From positions 1-14,362 of the forward strand of contig CAXSEF010000083.1 in assembly GCA_964236535.1 (NCBI GenBank): DNA of 14,362 nucleotides, in the 5' to 3' direction. The notes beneath the pieces were generated by a model. The model did not search any database, had not been told where the DNA came from, and saw only the letters and a program-made list of their open reading frames with translations. The stretch is from CAXSEF01 sp964236535 (GTDB lineage: Bacteria > Pseudomonadota > Alphaproteobacteria > Acetobacterales > Acetobacteraceae). The position numbers were made by a program, and so were the translations under genes. Shown one piece after another: positions 1-8,419 of this stretch (its first letter is position 1; each line of letters opens with the position of its first letter).

Positions 1-2139
<2,139 letters not shown>

Positions 2140-2143
<4 letters not shown>

Positions 2144-3069
2144 GAGCGGTTGGGGGCCATGCGGCCGAGCAGTCCGGCGGGGCGGAACACCAGGACGAGC
2201 ACCAGGATCGAGAAGATGACCACGTCGGCCCAGGCGGTGGCGAGGTACTGGCCGCTCAGGGTCTCGATCAGGCCGATGAGCAGGCCGCCGAGCATGGCGC
2301 CGGGGATGTTGCCGATGCCGCCGAGGACGGCGGCGGTGAAGGCGCGCAGGCCGGCGGCGTAGCCGATCAGGAAGCCGGTCACGTTGTAGTACAGGCCGAA
2401 CACCAGGCCGGCGGCGCCGGCGAGCGCCGAGCCGAGGAAGAAGGCGGCGATGACCACCTGGTCGACCTCGACGCCCATCATCCGCGCGGCCTCGGGGTCC
2501 TGCGCCACCGCGCGCATGGCGCGGCCGAGGCGGGAGCGCTGCACGAACAGCCAGAGCGCCGCCATCAGGGTCAGCGAGACGGCCCAGATGAGCAGCTCGC
2601 GCAGGCGCAGCACGGCGCCGCCGATGGCGAACTGCACCGGGGGGAGGGGGTTGGGGTAGTTCTTGGCGTCGGCGCCGACGAACAGCAGGACGACGTTGAA
2701 CAGGATGTACGAGACGCCGATGGTGGTGATCATCGCCGCCGGGCCGCGCACGCCGCGCAGCGGGCGCAGGCAGATGCGCTCGACGGCGACGCCGAGCAGG
2801 CCGGCGCCGAGCATGCTGGTGGCGAGTGCCGCGAGGAGGACGCCGGCCAGCGGCAGGCCGGTGAGCAGGACGTTCTGGCCGGAGAGGCCGAACGCCTGCA
2901 GGGTCCACAGGCCGATGAACGAGCCGACCATGAAGATGTTGAAGTGGGCGAAGTTGATCAGCTCGAGGATGCCGTAGACGAGGGTGAAGCCGAGGGCGAG
3001 GAGCGCGTACATCGCGCCCAGGCTGAGGCCGTTGATCACCTGCTGCAGCAGGAGGTCGGTGGCGGTCAT
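2140..3069 (-). CDS. livH: LivH-type branched-chain amino acid ABC transporter permease
   Basis: This is a 309-residue inner-membrane permease with hydrophobic helices throughout. The N-terminus MTATDLLLQQVINGLSLGAMYALLALGFTLVYGILELINFAH is the typical LivH opening, and the ATPase-contact loop is visible as AVAQDPEAARMMGV. The C-terminal stretch LGGIGNIPGAMLGGLLIGLIE and the end FRPAGLLGR also fit. It forms a channel with LivM. The frame is open to an ATG at 3156, but the extra 29 residues are Pro/Gly/Ala-rich, unlike LivH. That upstream ATG also lies in a short sequence shared with another intergenic repeat copy (5911-5926), so I chose 3069. No good Shine-Dalgarno precedes 3069, so start choice rests on family fit. 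It follows livK, with a double-hairpin repeat between them, and its stop overlaps the start of livM-livG by 4 bases. Confidence 0.93.
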
Positions 3070-3159
3070 CGGGGCACCAAGGTCAGAGGCTCCGCCGGGG
3101 CCCGAGGCCCCGGGCCCGCGCATGTCGGGGGCAGGGCGGGGCCGTGCGGCTTTCATGCG

Positions 3160-3221
3160 CCGGTCCAGGGGCGGCGCGCCCCTGGCGGGTCTGGGCAGTG
3201 CCCAGGCTTGCCTGCCTGCCC
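3160..3221 (+). repeat. Double-hairpin intergenic repeat, copy A (within the liv operon)
   Basis: Stem 1 pairs ccaggggc (3165-3172) with gcccctgg (3178-3185). The linker cgggt (3186-3190) is followed by stem 2, ctgggc (3191-3196) with gcccag (3200-3205), and the tail gcttgcctgcc. It fills the gap between the livK stop and livH and so should be transcribed with the operon. Its complement closely matches copy B at 5857-5923, including the flanking sequence accggcrcatgaa. It could act as a partial transcription or mRNA-decay barrier between binding protein and permease; that is inference. Confidence 0.85.
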
Positions 3222-3223
3222 AT

Positions 3224-4465
3224 CTACTCGGCCGGCGCCACGCCGACGTAGTGGAACTGCGCCGCGACGTCGTCGGGCGCCGCGGCGCGGTCCTGGCGGA
3301 CCTGGAACACGCTGACGATCTTGCTGTTGACGTCGCCGTTGGCGTCGAAGGCGACGGGGCCCTGCAGGGTGTCGGTCGAGCTGGCGGCGATGGCGGCGCG
3401 CACCGCCTCGCGGGTGAGGTCCTGGTTGTGCTCGGCGAGGCCGCGGATGGCGGCGAGGATCACCTGGACGCCGTCGTATCCGGTGATGGCGTAGTCGCCG
3501 GCGGAGATGCCGAACTTCGTCTTGTAGCCCTGGGTCCAGCCGGCGAGCCGGGCGTCGTCGAGCATGTGCGGGGCGGCGATGGTGACGTACCAGCCCTGGG
3601 CGGCGGGGAAGCCGGCGCCGGTCAGCACCGAGCCGTCGAGCAGGCCGTCGCCGCCGCCCTTCATGGCTGCGGGGATGATGTCGTAGGACTGCTTGATCAG
3701 CTTGACGCCGGCCTCGCTGACGCCGCCGTAGTACAGGCTGTCGGCGCCGAGCGCCTTGATCTTGGTGAGCACCGCGCTGTAGTCGGCGGCCTTGGGGTCG
3801 AGGCGGTCGCGGCCGAGCACCTCGATGCCCTTCGCCCTGGCGCGGACGGCGAAGCGGTCGGCGAGGCCCACGCCGAAGGCGCCGCTGTCGTCGAGGATGT
3901 AGATGCGCCTGGCGTGCAGGGTGTCGGCGAAGAAGTTCGCCATGTTCGGGCCCTGGTAGGCGTCGGTGGTCACGGTGCGGAAGAAGGTGACCTTGCCGGA
4001 GGGGCGGTACTGGCCGGCGTATCTGGGGTCGGTGAGGTCGGGGTTGGTGGCCTGGGGGGTGATGATCGCGAGGTTGCCCATGGACAGGATCGGCGCCATG
4101 GCCTTGGCGGCGCCGCTCATCTGCGGGCCGACGGCTGCGAGGACGGCGCGGTCGGAGACCATCCTGCGGGCGTTGGTGGCGGCCTGGGCGGGGTCGTACT
4201 GGCCGGCGGTGGCGGTGGCGTCGTCGAGGATCAGCGGCTCGATGGTGACGCCGGGGATGGCGTGCGCGGCGTTGGCCTGCTCGATCGCCAGCAGGATGCC
4301 GTCCTTGACCTTCGTGCCGCTGTCGGCGTCGGCGCCGGTGAGCGACAGGTCGACGCCGAGCCGCAGCACGCGCGCGGGGGACGGCGGGGCGTCCGCGGCG
4401 CGGGCGGGCGGGGCGGCCGCTGCGGCGAGGGCGGCGATCAGGGTCGCGGTGTGGCGAGCGGTCAT
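3224..4465 (-). CDS. livK: Periplasmic branched-chain amino acid/amide-binding protein, LivK type
   Basis: This 413-residue protein is the solute receptor of the importer and would act in the periplasm. Residues 1-23 form a signal peptide (positively charged start, alanine-rich core, likely cleavage near PARA-AD). The mature protein opens with VLRLGVDLSLTGADADSG, the usual start of the type I periplasmic-binding (Peripla_BP_6) fold. Family landmarks follow: VLAAVGPQMSGAAKAMAPI, AIITPQATNPDLTD, FFRTVTTDAYQG, RIYILDDSGAFGVGLADRF, and SLYYGGVSEAG in the second lobe. Length is slightly above the usual 370-400. The start at 4465 is supported by an AGGA about 9 bases upstream. It is the first gene of the operon with livH and livM-livG. 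The ligand cannot be read from sequence: branched-chain amino acids, amides or urea are all possible for this family. Confidence 0.92.
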   Translation of the reverse strand: MTARHTATLIAALAAAAAPPARAADAPPSPARVLRLGVDLSLTGADADSGTKVKDGILLAIEQANAAHAIPGVTIEPLILDDATATAGQYDPAQAATNARRMVSDRAVLAAVGPQMSGAAKAMAPILSMGNLAIITPQATNPDLTDPRYAGQYRPSGKVTFFRTVTTDAYQGPNMANFFADTLHARRIYILDDSGAFGVGLADRFAVRARAKGIEVLGRDRLDPKAADYSAVLTKIKALGADSLYYGGVSEAGVKLIKQSYDIIPAAMKGGGDGLLDGSVLTGAGFPAAQGWYVTIAAPHMLDDARLAGWTQGYKTKFGISAGDYAITGYDGVQVILAAIRGLAEHNQDLTREAVRAAIAASSTDTLQGPVAFDANGDVNSKIVSVFQVRQDRAAAPDDVAAQFHYVGVAPAE

Positions 4466-4483
4466 GCGTGGCGTCCTGGTCGA

Positions 4484-4592
4484 TCGGAGGCGGGGTCGTG
4501 GCGGAAGGCGTGTAGGTCGGGAGGCGGGGTCGTGGCGGAAGGCGTGCAGGTCGGGAGGCGCGGTCGGTCGGGAGGCGGGGGCGTGGCGGGGC
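4484..4592. repeat. Tandem repeat of about 34 bp upstream of livK
   Basis: Two nearly identical units occupy 4484-4516 and 4517-4550, sharing the core ggaggcggggtcgtggcgg. A truncated start of a third unit follows at 4551, and a diverged one at 4568-4592 carries gggggcgtggcgg. The repeats begin 19 bases upstream of the livK start codon, so they lie in its leader or promoter region. A related short stretch recurs near 5474-5497. They could be regulatory sites or simple slippage; no known operator is recognised. Confidence 0.8.
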
Positions 4593-4664
4593 GGAGCTTA
4601 TGGACGCGGCGGGCGCGCGGTCCAGAGCCGAGTGCCGCGTATACGGCCGTCGCAGACCGGGTTC

Positions 4665-4690
4665 GCCGCGCCGCTGGGCAGCGGCGCGGC
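4665..4690 (-). terminator. Perfect 11-bp hairpin downstream of the secreted-protein gene
   Basis: The arms gccgcgccgct (4665-4675) and agcggcgcggc (4680-4690) pair perfectly around a four-base loop, gggc. It lies about 54 bases past the stop of the minus-strand gene at 4744-5241 and ahead of the livK leader. No T-run follows, so it is at best an atypical terminator or mRNA 3' stabiliser separating that gene from the liv operon. Confidence 0.55.
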
Positions 4691-4743
4691 CGGTTGCGCG
4701 ATCGCGCGGCACACGGGCGACGAGCCGCGCCCGGAGCCGGTGG

Positions 4744-5241
4744 TCACTCGCCCGCCGGCTCCGGGCGCGGGGTGGCCTGGCCCGGCAGGAAGGGCGCCTT
4801 TTCCGGCAGCCAGGCGTCGGTCCAGGCGAGGTCGTGCGTCGAGTCGACCCGGACCTGCGTGGCGCCCGGCGACTCGCGGTCGAGCACGGTGATCTTGATC
4901 GTGTCGGCGACCGGGCGGCAGCCGGGCGGCATCGGGTGGCGCTCGCCGTCGGTCAGCATGGCGGCGCGCTTGCGCAGCGCGTCGAGGCTGTCGCAGACGG
5001 TGGCGCCGCGGTCGAGGCGCGGCCAGATCTCGGGGGGGATCTTCATGCCGGGTGCTGCGGGCTTGGCGGCGGCGGTGCCGGGCTCGGTGGCGGGGGGGCG
5101 GTTGCGGCGCGAGCCGGGCGAGCCGGGGAAGGCGGGGCCGGCGGGGTTGGCGCCGGAGGTGTCGGGGCCGGTGAGCTGCGCCTGTGCGGGGGCGGCGAGG
5201 ACGCAGGCGGCGAGCAGGAGCAGGGGGGGCAGGGTTCTCAT
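4744..5241 (-). CDS. Hypothetical small exported protein with two cysteines
   Basis: This 165-residue protein has no function I can name. It opens with a signal peptide (MRTLPPLLLLAACVLAAPAQA, likely cleaved before Q22). LAAC at 10-13 also resembles a lipobox, which would be an unusually short lipoprotein signal. Residues 22-66 are Pro/Gly/Ala-rich and probably disordered. The globular part (about 67-155) has two cysteines, C83 (ATVCDSL) and C108 (PPGCRPV), that could form a disulfide. The segment DTIKITVLDRESPGATQV and then WTDAWLP looks like a small beta-rich, SH3-like module and resembles hypothetical exported proteins I associate with Acetobacteraceae. The start is the only reasonable one, but no strong ribosome site is visible. 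It stands alone, codirectional with the liv operon and separated from it by a hairpin. Confidence 0.75.
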   Translation of the reverse strand: MRTLPPLLLLAACVLAAPAQAQLTGPDTSGANPAGPAFPGSPGSRRNRPPATEPGTAAAKPAAPGMKIPPEIWPRLDRGATVCDSLDALRKRAAMLTDGERHPMPPGCRPVADTIKITVLDRESPGATQVRVDSTHDLAWTDAWLPEKAPFLPGQATPRPEPAGE

Positions 5242-5339
5242 GGCGCGAGACTAGGGCGTCCGCGGGCGGCTGTGGAGGCTCTATCTGCGGGGCGAGCAGG
5301 GCGGGGGTTCCGTCCGGGCCCGCGAAGGGCGGAGCTTTT

Positions 5340-5420
5340 CAAGCATGGGGTTCGTTGAGATGGTGTTATGTCGCACTCGCCATCGCTTGGCTTCTATAAA
5401 GATGGTCTGCTGGTTTCTAT
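5340..5420. other. Low-GC patch, possible mobile-element remnant
   Basis: This stretch is markedly AT-richer than everything around it (runs such as ttctataaagatgg). On the plus strand, 5358-5399 reads LRWCYVALAIAWLL then a stop, which weakly resembles the hydrophobic C-terminus of IS5-type transposases. The match is far too short to name an element and no terminal inverted repeats were found. It abuts the truncated acetyltransferase. Confidence 0.3.
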
Positions 5421-5686
5421 GTCTGGCAGCGCCGCCCACGCAGACAATGGGATGGCGTAAGGCGCGGAAGGGCGGGGAGGGGGCGTGGCGGGGAGCGTAG
5501 CGGGTTCGGGCCGAAGCCGTCGCGTTCGAATTCGTGGTCGATCCGGTCGACCCAGCGGTTGCTTTCGGCGGGACTCAGCGGCCCGGGCATGAAGCGCATG
5601 ACCTCGGGGTCGCTGTTCAGGAGAGCGAACGGCGCCCGGTCGTCCGGCCGCCATCTCCGGAGCACAAGGCGGGCCGTGTGGATCAT
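5417..5686 (-). pseudogene. Truncated GNAT-family N-acetyltransferase (N-terminal fragment)
   Basis: The reading frame gives 89 residues. The first 58 or so (MIHTARLVLRRWRPDDRAPF, LLNSDPEVMRFMPGPLSPAE, ending near FERDGFG) match the opening of RimJ/RimL-type acetyltransferases, which are usually about 170-190 residues. After about position 5512 the family pattern stops. The remaining residues (PNPLRSPPRPLPALPRLTPS and on) are Pro/Arg-rich and look like translated spacer. The acetyl-CoA-binding half is missing, and I could not find it in the other frames or in the sequence to the left. It is therefore probably a dead remnant of a deletion or insertion; the low-GC patch at 5340-5420 may mark that event. 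Expression of a short peptide cannot be excluded. Confidence 0.7.
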
Positions 5687-6010
5687 GTCGCGAGCATGGT
5701 CCTCTGGAGACGGGATATCGACGAGCAGACTGCGGTAGAGCGTCAGTAATGACGGTTGTGGTGCAGGCTATGGCTGGGCCGAGCCGAGTAGGGCAGGGGC
5801 GTGGCTCGCCTGTGGCGGGTCGCGGCGCGTCGATCGATCGTATCAGGGCAGGCGCATCAGGGCAGGCGAGTCTGGGCTCTGCCCAGACCTGCCAGGGGCA
5901 GCGCCCCTGGACCGGCACATGAAGCCCGCGGCGGCGGACGAGACTTCCGGGCCCTCCTTTTGGCCGGCGTGTGATTATGCTGCGGGTCCCGCACTTCGGA
6001 GGGACGTGGC
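5687..6010. other. Divergent intergenic region between the GNAT remnant and osmC-like gene
   Basis: No gene is supported in these 324 bases. They contain repeat copy B (5857-5923), preceded by a small direct repeat of tcagggcaggcg at 5843-5854 and 5857-5868. The osmC-like ribosome site lies at the right end (ggaggg, 5998-6003). No convincing promoter with both boxes was found. Confidence 0.6.
5857..5923 (-). repeat. Double-hairpin intergenic repeat, copy B
   Basis: Read on the plus strand, stem 2 is tctgggc (5871-5877) with gcccaga (5881-5887). A short linker follows, then stem 1, ccaggggc (5892-5899) with gcccctgg (5903-5910). It ends in accggcacatgaa, shared with the complement of copy A. 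It sits between two divergent genes, so it is not simply a terminator. Confidence 0.85.
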
Positions 6011-6368
6011 ATGGCGGCGCGGCGACATGACTATTGCGTCCGGGTGATCTGGACGGGCAACGAAGGCCCGGGCACGACCACCTCCCACGGCTACAGCCGC
6101 GCTCACCGGATCACCGCCGCGGGCAAGCCCGCGATCAAGGGTCATCCGATCCCAAATTCCGGGGCGAACCCACGCGCTGGAACCCTGAGGAGCTGCTGCT
6201 GGCGTCGCTTTCCGCATGCCATCAGCTCTGGTACCTCGGGCTCTGTGCCGAGGCGGGTGTCGTGGTGATGTCCTATGAAGACGCCGCCGAGGGCTGCATG
6301 GTGGAGGAGCCGAACGGCGCCGGCCAGTTCGTGTCCGTCGTGCTGCGGCCGTACGTCACGGTTGCTGC
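6011..6368 (+). pseudogene. OsmC-family (peroxiredoxin-like) protein, frameshifted and cut by the assembly gap
   Basis: OsmC/Ohr-family proteins reduce organic peroxides with a pair of cysteines in the cytoplasm. The start at 6011 has a strong ribosome site (ggaggg). The first frame reads MAARRHDYCVRVIWTGNEGP and on through HRITAAGKPAIKG. It then leaves the family, while the second plus-strand frame resumes at once as SSDPKFRGEPTRWNPEELL, LASLSACHQLWYLGLCAEAG and VVVMSYEDAAEG. One missing base near 6137-6143 (ggtca where ggttca would restore the frame) explains this. The reactive-type cysteine is in SACHQLWYL; the second expected cysteine and about 35 C-terminal residues would lie in the N run. 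Being next to a contig end, the frameshift may be a sequencing error, so the real gene may be intact. Confidence 0.8.
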
Positions 6369-6468
6369 NNNNNNNNNNNNNNNNNNNNNNNNNNNNNNNN
6401 NNNNNNNNNNNNNNNNNNNNNNNNNNNNNNNNNNNNNNNNNNNNNNNNNNNNNNNNNNNNNNNNNNNN
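6369..6468. other. Assembly gap of exactly 100 N
   Basis: A round 100-N run is the usual placeholder for a scaffold join of unknown length. The osmC-like gene is cut on its left. On its right the ssuA stop codon lies 15 bases away, with no ssuB/C/D partners visible. True distance and even adjacency are unknown. Confidence 0.97.
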
Positions 6469-6483
6469 TCAGGATCGCGGGTG

Positions 6484-7404
6484 TCAGGACGGCGGGTGCC
6501 AGACGTCCTTGGCGACGTCGACCGCGCCCGGGATCAGGTGGAGCGTGCGGAAGCTGTCGGCGATGGCCTGCTGCTGGGCGACGATCTCCGGGGTAATCGG
6601 GCCGAGCCTGTAGCTCAGGCGGTCGACCGCGCGGCCGACGACCGCCTCGGGGAGGCCGACGGCGTGGGCCAGCAGGGGGGCGACCTCGGCGGGGTGGGCG
6701 GCGGCCCAGGTGTCGAGGGCGCCGACCTGGTCCAGGACCGTGTGCACGATGGCGGGGTGGGCGGCGGCGAAGGGGCGGCTGGCGAAGTAGAACTGGGTGT
6801 TCTGCGCGAGGCCGGTGGCGTCGGCGAGCACGCGGGCGCCGCCTTCGGCCTGGGCGTCGGCGAGGTAGGGGTCCCAGATCGCCCAGGCGTCGACGCTGCC
6901 GCTGCTGAAGGCGACGCGGCCGTCGGAGGGCGAGAGGTAGACCGGGGTGATGTCGGACCAGTGCAGGCCGGCGGCCTCCAGGGCGCGCACCAGCATGACG
7001 TGCACGTTGGAGCCCTTGTTCAGCGCGACGTGGCGGCCCTTGAGCTGGGCGACGGTGGTGATCGGGCTGTCCTTGGGGACGACGATGGCCTCGCCGCGGG
7101 GGGCGGGGGGCTCGGCGCCGATGTAGAGCAGCGGGGCGCCGGCGGCCTCGGCGAGGATCGGCGGGGTCTCGCCGGCGGTGGCGATGTCGAGCGCGCCGGC
7201 GTTGAACGCCTCCATCAGCTGGGGGCCGCCGGTGAACTCGGACCAGCGGACGGTCCAGCCGAGCGGGGCCAGCGCCTGTTCGAGCAGGCCGCGCTCCTTG
7301 AGCAGGATCAGCGTGCCGTACTTCTGGTAGCCGACGCGCAGGACGTTGGCGGCGCGGGCGGGGGCGGCCAGCAGCAGCGTGGCGAGCAGGGCGCGAAACA
7401 GCAT
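6484..7404 (-). CDS. ssuA: Aliphatic sulfonate ABC transporter substrate-binding protein, SsuA type
   Basis: This 306-residue periplasmic protein would deliver alkanesulfonates to an SsuBC importer for sulfur supply. Residues 1-18 form a signal peptide (MLFRALLATLLLAAPARA). The mature start VLRVGYQKYGTLILLKERG is typical of SsuA. Further family landmarks are GALDIATAGETPPI (70-83), IVVPKDSP (107-114), VALNKGSNVH (126-135), VDAWAIWDPYLADAQ (171-185) and a C-terminal LSYRLGPITPEIVAQQQ. A GGAG sits about 10 bases upstream of the ATG. The stop is 15 bases from the assembly gap, so downstream ssuD, ssuC and ssuB, if present, are not seen. TauA-like taurine binding is the main alternative. It is transcribed divergently from the DUF4169 gene. 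Confidence 0.9.
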   Translation of the reverse strand: MLFRALLATLLLAAPARAANVLRVGYQKYGTLILLKERGLLEQALAPLGWTVRWSEFTGGPQLMEAFNAGALDIATAGETPPILAEAAGAPLLYIGAEPPAPRGEAIVVPKDSPITTVAQLKGRHVALNKGSNVHVMLVRALEAAGLHWSDITPVYLSPSDGRVAFSSGSVDAWAIWDPYLADAQAEGGARVLADATGLAQNTQFYFASRPFAAAHPAIVHTVLDQVGALDTWAAAHPAEVAPLLAHAVGLPEAVVGRAVDRLSYRLGPITPEIVAQQQAIADSFRTLHLIPGAVDVAKDVWHPPS

Positions 7405-7512
7405 GGGTCAGTCGCTCCGGCTTTGCGGGCGGACCGTGGCGCGCTTTGCCGGCTGCGGCAAGACGTATTGTGGAATGGAGATTCGCACGCGTTGACATCG
7501 TGGTTTGGGGTG

Positions 7513-7582
7513 GCAAAGGCCAGGGCTCTGCCCCGTGCCTGAAAGCGGGGACCCGCCGGGGGCTGAGCCCCCGGACCCACAC
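7513..7582 (-). repeat. Double-hairpin intergenic repeat, copy C
   Basis: Stem 1 is ccgggggc (7556-7563) with gcccccgg (7567-7574), loop tga, preceded by the linker acccg. Stem 2 is degraded: gggctctgcccc near 7523-7534 is followed by about 15 extra bases before the linker. It faces copy D as an inverted pair. Confidence 0.75.
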
Positions 7583-7629
7583 GCGTTGGAGGCACCGGCC
7601 GCGCGGTCGGTGGCACCGGGGCATGGGAT

Positions 7630-7681
7630 CAAAGGGCCGCCGGCCCTTTGCGGGTCCGGGCAGAGCCCGGCCTTGCTTGCT
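7630..7681 (+). repeat. Double-hairpin intergenic repeat, copy D
   Basis: Stem 1 is caaagggcc (7630-7638) with ggccctttg (7642-7650). The linker cgggt is identical to copy A. Stem 2 is ccgggc (7656-7661) with gcccgg (7665-7670), and the tail is ccttgcttgct. Stem 1 differs in sequence from copy A while keeping full pairing. Confidence 0.85.
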
Positions 7682-7712
7682 GCGCCGTGGTGCGGCGTGG
7701 CACGGTCAGGGC

Positions 7713-7934
7713 ATGGTCGAGATCATCAACCTGCGCCGTGCCCGCAGGCGCCTGGCGCGCGAGGCGGAGTCGCAGCGGGCGGCGGTGAGCCGTGCCGTGC
7801 ATGGCCAGACCGCGGCGGAGCGGCTGGCGCTGGGGCGTGCGGCGGCGCGGCGCGAGGCGGTGCTCGACGGCGCGCGCGTCGAGGACCCGGCGGCCGGGCC
7901 GGCCGCGGGGCGGGGGGACGACGCCGCGTCCTGA
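7713..7934 (+). CDS. DUF4169-family small protein
   Basis: This 73-residue protein opens with MVEIINLRRARRRLAREAES, the hallmark start of the DUF4169 family of small alphaproteobacterial proteins, and continues with VHGQTAAERLALGRAAARRE and LDGARVED. It is highly charged, rich in Arg, Ala and Glu, and probably a single long helix; no enzymatic motif is visible and function is unknown. The frame is open further upstream, but the upstream part lies in the double-hairpin repeats and is not family-like, so the ATG at 7713 is chosen even though no clear ribosome site precedes it. It ends 14 bases from the convergent usg gene. Confidence 0.82.
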   Translation: MVEIINLRRARRRLAREAESQRAAVSRAVHGQTAAERLALGRAAARREAVLDGARVEDPAAGPAAGRGDDAAS

Positions 7935-7948
7935 CCGGGTGTCCGGGT

Positions 7949-8206
7949 TCAGTGCAGCAGGAGGTGGCTGACGGCGTGCCAGCGCGACGGGCCGATCAGG
8001 TTGGCGCTGGCGATGCGGACCGAGTGCAGGGGGCCGTCGAGCTCGCGCTTCCAGAAGGCGAGGAAGCCGCTCAGCACCGGGTAGCTCGGGGCGATGTCGA
8101 GGTCCTGCCAGACGTAGGTCTGCAGCACGCCAGGGTGGTCGGGCAGGCGGTAGAGGATTTCGGCGGTGGTGAGGCGGTAGTCCTTCAGCTGCAGCGACAG
8201 GCTCAT
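7949..8206 (-). CDS. usg: Usg family protein
   Basis: This 85-residue protein matches the conserved alphaproteobacterial Usg family from end to end: LQLKDYRLTTAEILYRLPDH, LQTYVWQDLDIAPSYPVLSG, FLAFWKRELDGPLHSVRIA and a final LIGPSRWHAVSHLLLH. Its function is not established. The ATG at 8206 has GGAG about 9 bases upstream. It is transcribed away from groESL, and its start lies 122 bases from the first CIRCE operator, so heat-shock control of usg is possible but unproven. Convergence with the DUF4169 gene leaves only 14 bases between stops, with no terminator hairpin visible there. Confidence 0.88.
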   Translation of the reverse strand: MSLSLQLKDYRLTTAEILYRLPDHPGVLQTYVWQDLDIAPSYPVLSGFLAFWKRELDGPLHSVRIASANLIGPSRWHAVSHLLLH

Positions 8207-8327
8207 GGGTCATGCTCCGGTCCGGGGGCTGGCGACGGGCGGCACGGGTCCCGGCGGGACGGCCGGGGGGGCATCCTGGGCCGCCACGGCACGGCGTCGC
8301 AACAACAAAGCGAGCCGGATCAGGCGG

Positions 8328-8354
8328 TTGGCACTCGCGTGGTCGGAGTGCTGC
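8328..8354 (+). promoter_or_regulatory. CIRCE operator 1 (HrcA site)
   Basis: Arms ttggcactc (8328-8336) and gagtgctgc (8346-8354) are separated by exactly 9 bases, matching the CIRCE layout TTAGCACTC-N9-GAGTGCTAA with a few changes at the outer positions. It ends 7 bases upstream of the -35 box. HrcA represses groESL through this element in many bacteria; the hrcA gene is not in the window. Confidence 0.88.
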
Positions 8355-8361
8355 CGGCGGC

Positions 8362-8390
8362 TTGACTTGGGCCTGGCGCCGTCCTAAGTC
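8362..8390 (+). promoter_or_regulatory. groESL promoter
   Basis: ttgact (8362-8367) and taagtc (8385-8390) are spaced by exactly 17 bases, a good housekeeping-type promoter. The overlapping pattern cttgac ... cctaagt also resembles the heat-shock sigma-32 promoters of alphaproteobacteria, so both sigma factors could use it. Transcription would start around 8397, inside the second CIRCE. Confidence 0.75.
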
Positions 8391-8392
8391 AC

Positions 8393-8419
8393 CTGGCACT
8401 CCCCGAGCGGGAGTGCCAA
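8393..8419 (+). promoter_or_regulatory. CIRCE operator 2 (HrcA site)
   Basis: Arms ctggcactc (8393-8401) and gagtgccaa (8411-8419) flank a 9-base spacer. It begins 2 bases after the -10 box, the classical position for HrcA repression, and would also form a hairpin at the 5' end of the groES mRNA. Confidence 0.92.

Larger units (their letters stand above)
7405..7712. other. Divergent intergenic region between ssuA and the DUF4169 gene
   Basis: These 308 bases hold no supported gene. They contain repeat copies C and D as an inverted pair (7513-7582 and 7630-7681). The AT-richer stretch near 7465-7500 (gtattgtggaatggag) may hold the ssuA promoter, but no clear -35/-10 pair was found. Confidence 0.55.

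Noticed and set aside
3070..3156. Upstream start for livH at 3156
   Set aside because: It adds 29 Pro/Gly-rich residues not seen in LivH, and its ATG is part of a sequence shared with repeat copy B.
2984..5254. Second long plus-strand open frame opposite livK and its neighbours
   Set aside because: Same composition artefact; it crosses intergenic repeats and has no family features.
6034..7542. Plus-strand open frame running through the N gap
   Set aside because: It joins the shifted OsmC frame to antisense ssuA through unknown bases; not a gene.
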